A stretch of 64,000 nt of DNA from Phycomyces nitens (lineage: Eukaryota > Mucoromycota > Mucoromycetes > Mucorales > Phycomycetaceae), in the NCBI GenBank assembly GCA_022702545.1, contig JAHRBC010000002.1, positions 5,022,001 to 5,086,000 on the forward strand. The letters are read 5' to 3'. The notes below the pieces were generated by a model that searched no databases, was not told where the DNA came from, and saw nothing but the letters and a program-made list of their open reading frames with translations. This document shows, one piece after another, positions 26,813 through 36,605 of the stretch; the first letter of the stretch is position 1; each line of letters opens with the position of its first letter. A program made the translations under genes and the position numbers.

Positions 26813-28137
26813 GCTAGTCAAGTTCTTCAAAGCATAACAAGTATTGTGATTGCATAGCAAATAAAGAGATGTAAACTTGATGTTCTCAAGCTGTTGAAAT
26901 GAGCAATCTATATAGATTATATTGCTTATTCACTTTTATGTTTTATTAATACTAGAAATGTTCTCTAGATTCAACATTTGTTTTAAGAAGCATCAATAAT
27001 CTCGAAATTTAAAAGGTGGAGTAGATGCGGTAGATACCCACCATTAGTACTCCATGTTTCTGCCTCTACATTTTCCTCGCAATCACTACATCAATTGCAA
27101 ATGTCATGACTAGCTTGCCACGGATACATATAAAGGACATGGGAATAGAGAAGTTTGTTAAATGCATGTATTCAAAAAACAAAAAGCGCGGTTCAGAGAG
27201 CCTATACAACATCTTCAACTTTGTCATTATCAATGTTGATGACATTAAGCTGTACTCATATAGTACCAACTAAATAGAAACCTACTATATATTATTGCAT
27301 ATTATTGCGTCTTTAATGGCAAGATTCATTTCTTTATGTCACTACACCAGTACAAAGCAAAATAAAAACGGCAGCCGTGTGTCCACTCCGTTCACACACA
27401 CTATATATTATCATTAATCTCAAGAAAGTTTGACATCAAATTATATGCTTATTTTAATAACCAAATTAACTCTTGAAACTTACAGGACATTTATAGGGTA
27501 CTAAAACTACCTTGTCAAAAAAAAAAGAATTAAATGCGAATTTATGAACTATCATTGATTTTCAACCACAATCTAATGAGATGAAATGGACTAAAATAAA
27601 AATAAACAGTAGGTATTTTATTATAATATTTACAATTGCTGGTCAAGTTGCCATAGTATACTATATAACAATATATCTTACGGAGGGTCCCTCTTGGTTT
27701 CAAAGCAACAAGCTTCTACTCACAGGAATAACCACGAGAAGGTGGAGACCATATATTCCCGCCCCCCGGACCTCAAAATTGTATTTCTACCAAGTTCTCG
27801 CCAAAGTACAGCATCGCAGCAGCTTTGTCTTCGGGCTATGTCACTGCTTAGTCTTCCAGCACTGTCAAGGGTCGGTCTTTAGCTATGCTCAATGCTAGTC
27901 TTTTGGCGCCGTTCAATGCAAGCATTTTTTCTTTGTTCAATCCAAGTCTTCTGCGTCATTCAGTCCAAAGTCTTTTTGCCTTGCTTGATCTTTGCTTGCT
28001 TTCTTTGCCCAATTTCAATTTCTTTGTTCATTCGGTACTTGTCTTTTTACTTTGTTCATGTTCATTGTCAAATTTTAACGGATTTCTTACATTCAATTTT
28101 TTTAAATGGTCGATAATTTGGAAACCAAGCCTCACAA
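26813..28137. other. intergenic DNA after dynein
   Basis: The dynein 3' untranslated region comes first, then AT-rich sequence with no supportable gene. From about 27830 to 28080 the plus strand is rich in CTTTG/TTCAAT-like words (TCTTTGTTCAATCC and similar), suggesting a degenerate short-period repeat. Confidence 0.55.
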
Positions 28138-28425
28138 GCGCCCTAGAGGAAAGAACATCTACTCATATGCTTGCAACTCCCCTTAGGACTATCTGTCCTA
28201 CAGGCATAAGGTACGTCTTCCCTGATTCTTACCATATAGCAACATATGACTTTGTATATTTCCTTCTTAAGGGCCCGTTTTATTGGGCTATTCCAAAAGA
28301 TGAAAATATACTAAAGGCATACGATGCTATATAGGATACAGAAAAAGAAATACCTTATGCCTGTAGGACAGATAGCCCTAAGGGGAGTTGCAAGCACATG
28401 AGTTGGTGTTCTTTCCTGGAGGACT
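28138..28425. repeat. long-armed inverted repeat (hairpin or MITE-like)
   Basis: The segment 28138-28211 is repeated in inverted orientation at 28352-28425, with roughly 90% identity by eye. Blocks such as CTTGCAACTCCCCTTAGG and CTATCTGTCCTACAGGCATA on the plus strand reappear as their complements. The arms are about 74 bp and the spacer about 140 bp. There is no coding potential. It has the shape of a small non-autonomous inverted-repeat element, or a source of hairpin RNA. Confidence 0.85.
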
Positions 28426-28993
28426 CCTGTGGACCATCGTCTTTCATTATGTCATCTTTAACATTTTGGACATCTAGAGAAAGATAACACATATATTAGT
28501 ACATGATCTTCATCACAAATCACAAGAGATCAATAAGTACTTACAGTTCAATTTGTATAAAGGATGCTACCACCACTTTAACCACCGAAGGCGTCTTTCG
28601 AGAGATCTTCCTTCTTGCGGAGAGCGCCTTTTTTTAGCACCTCCTTTTTTTTGATCGTTTGAAATTTTCATTGCAATTCTTCTTTGAATTAAACGCATAA
28701 TTGGATTTGTAAGGAACGGCATTGATCTTGTTATCAAACTCGGGAAGTAAACTTGGAATCAAACTTGGAAATCCAACTTTGGTACTGAACTCGACTTGGA
28801 ACTTGGCATTGAACTCAGAAATCCGACTCGACATTGAACTTTGCTTCCAGGCTAGACACTGAACCGTGCTTTGGAATGCACTACATTGCTATATACCTTA
28901 CCTTGAGCCATACATTGGACTTTACAGCAAACATAGCACTGGACTTTGCGTTAAACTTTGCATTGTACTTGGTAGGCATACAATTATTCGGAT
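28426..28993. other. intergenic, ACTTGGAA/CATTGAACT-rich DNA
   Basis: No gene is seen. Between about 28725 and 28960 the sequence is dominated by loosely repeated ACTTGGAA, CATTGAACT and ACTTTGC words, resembling a decayed short tandem repeat next to the clear 148-bp array. Confidence 0.5.
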
Positions 28994-29580
28994 CAGTCAC
29001 CTGTAATCATATTGATGGTGAGTATTCATAATTTTTTCGAGTCAACGTTTTGACTTTACCTTGACTGTGGGACTCTGTCCATGGTCTGGATTCCACTTTT
29101 TGGAATCGGCTCGGCAGTGGGTCTATACCCTTTCTTGATTTCAGTCATCTGTAATCATACTGACAGTGAGTATTCATGCTTAGTTAGAGCCAGCGTTTTT
29201 ACTTTACCTTGATTGTGGGAATCTACCCATGGTTTAGATTCCACTCTTTGGAACCGGCTTTGGAGTGGGTTTATACCCTTCCTTGATTTCAGTCATCTAT
29301 AATCATATTGACAGTGAGTATTCATACTTAGTTAAAGTCTGCGTTTTGACTTTACCTTGACTGTAGGACTTTACCCATGATTTGAATTCCACTCTTTGGA
29401 ATCGGCTCGGCAGTGGGTCTATACCCTTCCTCGAGCTCAGTCATCTATAATAGTTTTGACAGTGAGTATTCATGATTTGTTCGAGTCAGCGCTTTAACTT
29501 TACCTTGATTGTGGGCCTATGCCCTTGGTTTAATCCGGAATTCTGGAAACATTTTGACTGCGGGTCTTTTCCCTCGGTTC
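28994..29580. repeat. tandem repeat, period 148 bp, about four copies
   Basis: Copies begin with CAGTCA(T/C)CT(G/A)TAATCAT at 28994, 29142 and 29290, and a fourth begins CAGTCATCTATAATAG at 29438, so the spacing is exactly 148 each time. Shared landmarks inside each unit are ACAGTGAGTATTCAT, ACTTTACCTTGA(C/T)TGTGG and, in the first three, GGAATCGGCTCGGCAGTGGG (diverged in copy 2). The last copy decays after about 29560, and further TTACCTTGACAGTAAG echoes continue to about 29670. No long open frame runs through all units. Confidence 0.92.
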
Positions 29581-29734
29581 AGTCCAGTCTATTGAAGTCA
29601 CATTTGCGGTAAGTCTTCATTCTTCATTGAATTTTACCTTTTATAATTACCTTGACAGTAAGCCTTTATATTTCTTTGATCATGGCTCGAATTTCGGAAG
29701 ACAACAGTCGGATTTTCGGTTTATACGCGACTAG

Positions 29735-29870
29735 CAGGACAAAAGATACCAATACCAATACCAACGCTACCACCAGCAGGAACAAAGGCACCAACAGGAA
29801 CTGCGGGACTACCAACAGGAACAAAGGAACCAGCAGCAGAAACAATGAGGCTACCAACAGGGGAAAGAGG
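29735..29870. repeat. low-complexity AAC/AGC-rich tandem run
   Basis: Degenerate units like ACCAACAGGAACAAAGGCACC repeat several times. The frame through them would encode Asn/Thr/Arg/Lys-rich sequence only (NTNTNATTSRNKGTNRN), and the other strand Leu/Val-rich sequence. I do not support a gene on this alone. Confidence 0.7.
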
Positions 29871-30301
29871 TAACCGCCAACAGAAGCCCTGTGCCACTTG
29901 AACGATGTGTCCACCACACTGGGCTGGACAATCAACGGCAGACGGATGACCAGACTTGGTTGACCCAAGGTCCTATACAGGCACAAAGGCACTGTAAGTC
30001 TTTGGGCGAGAGAAGTACGACTAGCGCACTCAACGGCCTGCCGTTAGCAAGAACCATTCTTCACTCTCACTGGTATCCTCCAGATGGTGTCCTCTTGTAG
30101 TACATAGGCCGGGATAAGGAAACTAAAAAACCATTTATATAGTTAGTATCCACCATAGCATAAAATACATTATAATAGAACAAATACTTATCTTAATGGT
30201 TCTCCTTGATGCTGTCACAATCATACGGATTTGAGGGACAATACCATCTGGTGCCGTATCGCTGCTTGGGTTCACACTGTTCTGTTGGGAGCTCCCTCGT
30301 A

Positions 30302-30378
30302 GACTGCTGGTAGCCAATATGTTTTCTGCCGGCAACCCATGTTCTCTGCTAGTAGCCCATGTTCTCTGCTGGCACCCT
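30302..30378. repeat. 20-bp tandem repeat, three to four copies
   Basis: Units close to ATGTTCTCTGCTGGTAGCCC start at 30319, 30339 and 30359, preceded by a partial unit. It lies just upstream of the Tc1 element and has no evident function. Confidence 0.8.
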
Positions 30379-30489
30379 ACCCTGGTCTGGATTATTTGAG
30401 TATCCATTCCTAATTAGGGAATTTTGATCATAAACTTTTATTTTTGTTTTTATTTATTTTCTCTTTCTTTTTCTCATTCAATTCTTCTC

Positions 30490-31560
30490 ATGTCTTTTAA
30501 AACTATTAAGAATACCTCCCAGAAGAGGACTGAACTTTCAGACTATCTGAAAGGCAAGATTGTTGGTGCCTTTGACTCTGGTACATCCATGGCTGAGATT
30601 GCACGGCGATATGATATACCCTATCCCACAGTTAAAGCAACAATGCAGAGAGTGAAAAAAAACCGGTACTGCCCTTGTTAAAAAACGTCAAGGAAGACCC
30701 TGTCTATTGAAAGATCGTGATCTGAGATCTCTCAGTCACATCGTGCGCAAAGATCCAACCGCGACATTAGACACCATTACAGATGAGATTCAGACATCAT
30801 CAGGTGTTGCAATCAAGAGAGATGCCATTCGAAAGTACCTAAAGAAACTTGGGATTCGGTCATGTGTAGCTGCCAGAAAGTCTTTATTGCTGGAAAGACA
30901 TATAAAAAACCGCCTGAAGTTTGCTAATGAGGCTCGTCGTCGCAATCAGCAATGGAATCGAGTGATCTGGAGTGATGAGTCCAGATTCATGTTTTTCCCA
31001 AGGGCTGGAAATGTTCGTGTGTGGCGCACAAAACAGCAGAAGTTCAGGAGAGGATATATTGTGCCAAAGGTTCAAGGTGGAGGGGGTTCAGTGATGGTAT
31101 GGGGGGTGTATTTGGGCTGGAGGTGTGGGAAAGCTTATAATTGTTGATGGTACGCTAAATCAACACAAGTACATAAGACTTTTAAAACGTGATTTCATGC
31201 CCTGGTTTCAAAGTCTTAAGCAAAGGAAACATGGAGAATTCATTTTCCAAAAAGATAATGCACCTTGTCATAAGAGTTTGTTGGTTGAAGAGTACAAAAA
31301 GGTGAATCTTCCTGTTATGACATGGCCAGCAAACAGCCCTGACCTGAGCCCAATAGAGAACATATGGTCCTACTTGGAACATAAGTTGAGAACTAGGAAG
31401 GTGAAGCCCACGAACAAACACTCTTTGGCTCGTGCACTGCAAGAAGAATGGAAAAGAATACCCAAGAAAGTTGTAGAGTCCCATTGTATGTCTGCCAAAT
31501 CGGATTCAAGAACTTGAAAAAATCATAGATCTCATACCCATTATTAAACCTTCAAATAAA
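30490..31560 (+). pseudogene. Tc1/mariner-type transposase with three frameshifts
   Basis: The reading starts at ATG 30490 and shows a helix-turn-helix (MAEIARRYDIPYPTVKATMQ), then TALVKKRQGRPC, which is a GRPR-type AT-hook region. The first catalytic Asp follows in VIWSDESRFMFF, the second in FQKDNAPCHKS, and the Glu in WPANSPDLSPIENIWSYL. The frame breaks in an A8 run near 30655-30662, in a G6 run near 31101-31106, and near 31485-31495. After the last break a shifted frame reads PNRIQELEKIIDLIP. Each break needs only one base to restore the frame. The element is nearly full length, so it is either recently dead or carries assembly indels. The transposase would act on its own terminal repeats, which I could not identify with confidence. 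Upstream ATGs in the same frame add only hydrophobic leader and are unlikely. Confidence 0.88.
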
Positions 31561-31878
31561 TTACATTTTTATATTGATATATATTATATCTATCTCTCAT
31601 AATTTTTTCAGCCTTGTATCTATATTTTATCCTGATAAAAAGATGTAAAGAAGTTGTGCATTTTCATTGAAAAGTTTCGGAATTCTAAAAAAGCTACTGA
31701 ATTAATTTAGGTCATGGTATATGTTTCCTGCCAGTGGTGTGGTATGGTTTGGTATGGCAATGCTTGAATTGCTGATGTCCTGCTTTCTTTTGCGTCTCTA
31801 TTGATAATTCAGTATTAGATAGTTAGTTTGTGCTGGTTTCCATCGATTTCAACAATTTTTCCCAAGTTTTGTTTTTTC

Positions 31879-34700
31879 TCAACGGTAGAACTTTGTTTTG
31901 GTAATGCATACGGGTAATTGGAATTGATAAACGCTTTGCACAGTGCTCACGGTAAATGGAACTCATTTGGCTTGCAGTGAATATATCAGATCTAATACGA
32001 GATATTTAGTTTTACACATACATTTAAACATAAAATATTGATATTGTACTTACCTTTTGACTGAGAATTCAAATCCGGATTATTTGTGCTTGATGATCCA
32101 GGCTTGTAATCGATATTTACGATTTGCTGAATTGAAACTTCAATCTTGTTCCATTCGACTCTAGAGGATTATGAATGCAACCAGTTAGTCCTGCTTAACA
32201 ATCAATTTCTGACCGACTTACCTTTATGATCTTGAATGATCGTAGACCAATTATAGTCTTGCTCATCACAATGCACACTTTTCATCCCAGGCTCCCTAAC
32301 CCAGATTATTTGCCCGTACTTCCAGAGAAATTACATTGACTTTATCAGCGGATTTGATTGATTCGGAAAATGTTCCTTTCGACAACCATTTAGATTCTTT
32401 CGCTAGAATACGATACTCTGGAAGTCCACGCATAATCCTCTGGATTTAGAATTGGATTGTCGAGTCTATAGGAATAAGAGATCGATAGAAAAAATAAGTA
32501 CATATTAACTTTGCACAGAAATATTAAATATCGCAATCAGTATAACTTACCTTGACAAACAATTCATGATTGCTAACACAATGTTTGATATAACCAAAAG
32601 GGCATTTTCAAAGAGAGCCAAAAAGGTCAATGGCTATTCTCTTACTACCCATTCTGGTTACACGATTATGTAGACATCCACTCTACCTTCTTTCGATTGC
32701 CCGAAATAGATCAAATCGGAGGATTCAATGCGAAAGGCCATACTTGGAGTCCAAAGATAAACGGAAACCCAAGAGTTCATCGATCACTTCATCCGCAGGA
32801 AACATCAATAAAGGACAGTTTCTGGGAATCCACTCTCGGACGCCATCTGTTATTATTTTGGAAACAACAGGGCGAGGCGGGGCGTAAGAAGGAACATGTC
32901 CTCCATACTCGCAAATCAGCAAAACTTCGTAAGGATCCACTCGGAATTGCTCACTCGTTTCCCACCGTTAGATCTAGCAAGTGGGAGGGCTACAAGCTAG
33001 ATCCCCTGAGGCAGCACTACTTGTAACTGGAGGTCAGGAGCATACCATGGCAGTTTAGCAGGCTTGGTTGTATCGTTCACAGACTGGTCTTGAACTGCCA
33101 TCCATGTCCACATCCTGCCTCAGATATATTGCACGCCGTCCAACTTCTAAAGGGTCATGTCAGTATGGTATGTGACGACGGTAGTGGATGTACCGCCGAA
33201 ACTCCCACCACTGCATACGGTCTCTGCATTGCAGAGTCACTCGTCACCTAGTATCCCTCCGACCTCCGCAGGTGGTGGCGATACTACCTCCTCCTGGACG
33301 GGCCATTCTACATCCATTTCGGCATATGGAATGTAGTGAGTAATTCCAACGGACTAGAAAAACTCGGCGCCACCATAGTTGGAGACAGTCTCAAGATATT
33401 CTTCAAGTATTGAGTGGTGGGCAATGCCTTCGGCATTCCTAGCAGAGGTGACAAATCCCTGCCAAGGAGGTTGCCCAAACCGTCCTGCGCCCCATGCATC
33501 GCATGCCTCTTGAAGCCAAACATGCTCACTGTGGGTCAAGGATCTCGGACTCACTTGAGGCCGAATCGTTTCATCACGCAAGTGTGTCAGTGCCCACAAT
33601 GGGATACCATCCTCCTCTGTATCCATTGCTTCGACTGCAAAGGGATTGGATTCTGGCTCTGACCGAATAACAGAACTATCGGATGGCATACGCTGCTGGT
33701 TCAGGTTTCCCCTAGTGAAGCAAACGTAAGGAGCATCAGTCAAGCGCCGTCGTTTGACTCAGTCATTTTCAGGACCAGTTGACTCATCGTCAAAAGATCC
33801 CCCAGGTCCCTCTGTGTCCTCAAGAGTGATCTCTGCATGGGAGCGTGATCGTCGACCAAGGTGAGTGTAGTACGCGGGGGCTACAACATCACTCTCAAAA
33901 CGGCCACTCGTGAACTCGGTGTATCCTTGATTCTGAGGTGAAGAATACTGGTGGTCCCCTGACTCGACACTAGGTGTCAAGTCGTTGTCTTCACCAGTAA
34001 AGCGAGTAGGGTTCCACTCCTGGGAGTGTACTTCCTCTGGGTTGTAGCTGAGAATATCTTCTGATACTCTGTCAAAAGGCTCTTCTACTGGCTGTGCATC
34101 GTTCAACCCGTTAGGATTTACACGATAGGAATCACTTCCCAGAGAGAAGTCGAGAGCCGCGCTCGAATTATCTCCAACACAGTCAGCATCAATCAGTTCT
34201 TCTAAACTTTCATGATACAGCATTGGACCCATCTGACCTTCCAAACAAAGCTTGAAAGGCTCACCAACACATCTGGCAGCATCAAGTTCTAACGAACTTT
34301 CCTACTGGGCTTCAGAAGCCAGGTTTGGGCTCTGGCCTGCACCCAACACAGAGCCAGAGTCGTCACCAACCAGATGCGAACAGAGGCGCTCAGATGAGCA
34401 CACAGAGTTGGACTTTTCCTTGTCCTGGCGTTCCTGTTCGTACTTCTTGTAAAGGTCAGACTCTCACCATGAATCTAACCATGCGTTGACACGCAACAAG
34501 GCCTCTGGTGGCACTCGGGTTGGGACCTCTGGGAGGTGGTCTGTGGTTCCAACTGAATGGCCAACAGACTCTCCCTCGTCGTCGCCGTCGTAGCTTGAGG
34601 TACTGATAGGCGACAAGCTCGTGAAGCTGGCCGCAAACGGAGAGTGGAGGAAAGAACGTCGCGACAGAAACGGGAGACAGCTGGGAGAAAGTGCATCGTG
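31879..34700 (-). pseudogene. decayed multi-exon gene of unknown family
   Basis: Coding-like sequence with splice signals runs down the minus strand. From 34700 to about 33160 one frame stays protein-like (RVPPEALLRVNAWLDSW, DLYKKYEQERQDKEKS, MGPMLYHESLEELIDADC, SEHVWLQEACDAWGAGRFGQ) but contains stops near 34467, 34304, 33757, 33354 and 33240. A second block at 32990-32551 (RVDPYEVLLICEYGGHVPSY and on) has three stops and ends in CAAG/GTAAGT. Further exon-like pieces follow at 32465-32222, 32158-32054 and about 31965-31879. Each intron has a GTAAGT-type donor, and the last junctions are in phase: DYNWSTIIQDHK to VEWNKIEVSIQQ to VPFTVSTVQS. All the stops are TAG, TGA or TAA, each reachable by one C-to-T change from CAG, CGA or CAA. 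GC content is higher than in the flanks. I do not recognise the protein; a degraded transposon-encoded protein is possible. Confidence 0.5.
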
Positions 34701-36389
34701 TCAAAAAGTGAGCGATAGCAGAACAAAAGGCGAAATCATTTTCTCTCCCTCTCCCCAACAATTTATAAAAAAAATTAGGGGGTGTATAGCCCCTTATTTG
34801 ATTACATCACCACTCTCTCCCTTGAGTGATTTTAGAGCATGTGACATTTTCAATCAGCCGTAGTAAGCCTTGATAACTTTGTCAAGGCAAGTTAATCAAA
34901 GAAAGGAAACAGTAAATAATGTAAAATATTAGAATACATATACATATTCAAGTTTCTATTCAGTAACGCTTTTGTAAATATCTAAACGGAGTCTATTACA
35001 ACAGCTTTGACCACTTCTTTTATTTATGAATAATTTATTGAATTTATAACTCAATAGTGTCAGTAGGAAGCCTACTGAAACATTCTAAAGAATTGAAACG
35101 TATTTATTAATTCAATCTAAATAAAATACACATTTATATGGGCCATGTAAAGACAAGAGCTTTCAATGAAAATATAACTTGTGGTTCTGTACCAAATAAA
35201 TTTGCGCATAAATATTCAAAGATGAAAAGGAGCCATCTTTACAGACTTCTTCGAAAGTTACAAGTGTGGTATATACACCGCAGTCGAGTGAAATACAGAC
35301 TTTACAATCAATATCTGCTTACTCTTTGATAATGCCCAAGGAGAGTTAACATCCCAGGAGCAGTTACACACCAGGCTCATGTTCACTTTACAAGACAGCA
35401 GTGATAACTGATAATTATATGATAGATATTCAAAGTACAATGGAACTAGAATGATGACTATATATACCAACATAGTATTCTTTCTTCAACAAATAACGGT
35501 CTCACAGTATCTTCAAGCTCCCAACTCCAAATTACCACAACAATTAAATGATTTACATATGGAATCATACCACTACTGATAATAATTGATTCAAACTTTA
35601 CGAAATATAGTCCGTAACACATTCTTTTTTTTTACAGCAATTTTCTCATTCAAATTACACCATGTATTAATAAAGTAACATCAGACCCCTTGAGAAATAG
35701 AATAAGCGTTGATTTTGTGAATAAAGACTTGGAATCTCTAAAAATATTATGAATGGATTGTCTCTAGCTATATAACAGGAGAATTTCACATCTTTAAACG
35801 CAATATAAACACCAATCATAATATATGAGGATATTAGAAGCGTATTTTTTTTAGAAACGAAAAAAAAAGACTTTTTAGGCTTATGAATGAATACGACAAC
35901 AGCAACTTGGTCAATGAAATGAAAAAAATAGTTGTGCTGCAACACTTGTGGATCTTACAGTCTTTGTGACGGACACAATTAGGCATTAAGTCTCCAAGTC
36001 AACAATTCAGAAGACTATTTGTTGAATTTGCAAGTCTTGTTGTCGAGATATTTACAAGGCTTGGCTATGAAAAGCTATATGAAGCAACTATTATTATTTA
36101 CTAATCACTTCAATAAAATTAATTAGATATGGAATTTTGTTATCTGGACCAATAAGTCAAGCTTCATTTCTTTTCCTAAAGATTTAAACACGAGGGTTTG
36201 ATAAAAGTTTAAAAATTATAAAAAAAAAACACTGTACAAGACCGAGAATTTACTTTGGTAGAGGTTCCATCCGTAATATGAGGGTATGTATAAGCAGGAG
36301 GCGTAGGTCCTTTAAAGACAATTAAAAGCACAATTGGCTAGTATGAGTATATGGACCTTTTGAGAAAAAACCTTTTATTTTTTAGGGCG
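34701..36389. other. AT-rich intergenic region
   Basis: Nothing supportable is seen. The sequence is AT-rich with poly-A and poly-T runs, and the short open frames lack motifs. Confidence 0.6.
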
Positions 36390-36605
36390 TTGAATAAAGA
36401 AAACAACGGAGAGTTTATTTATCAAGAGGATCTTAGTTTCTCCCTCAAGGCAAAACTCGCAGAGAAGTTTAAGAAGACTCAATATGTTCCAGTGTTGGTA
36501 TGGTCAGCAGACATCCCAGCTCTCAGCCTCATTGAGACTATATATACATCTCTTGGTTGTAGGGTAAGTGCAAGAGTACCAACTTGTATGATATTTTGGG
36601 GTTAG
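36390..36605 (+). pseudogene. Tc1-type transposase scrap
   Basis: A short frame retains the layout of the catalytic end of a Tc1 transposase: GEFIYQEDLSFS in place of the usual Gln-Asp-Gly/Asn catalytic block, then VLVWSADIPALSLIETIYTS in place of WPAQSPDLNPIENIW. Catalytic Asp and Glu positions survive, but surrounding residues are heavily changed and both ends are missing. It is an old remnant. Confidence 0.65.

Noticed and set aside
27581..28334. Hydrophobic open frames of 105-149 codons on the plus strand
   Set aside because: They arise from T-rich CTTTG/TTCAAT repeats and run into the inverted repeat; no motif.
29652..29992. ORFs across the AAC/AGC run (Asn/Thr-rich on plus, Leu/Val-rich on minus)
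   Set aside because: They are translation of a tandem repeat; no flanking domain or conserved start.
33000..33060. A direct splice link between the two halves of the minus-strand ghost gene
   Set aside because: AG and GT dinucleotides exist, but none gives a convincing in-phase join, so the halves are described separately.
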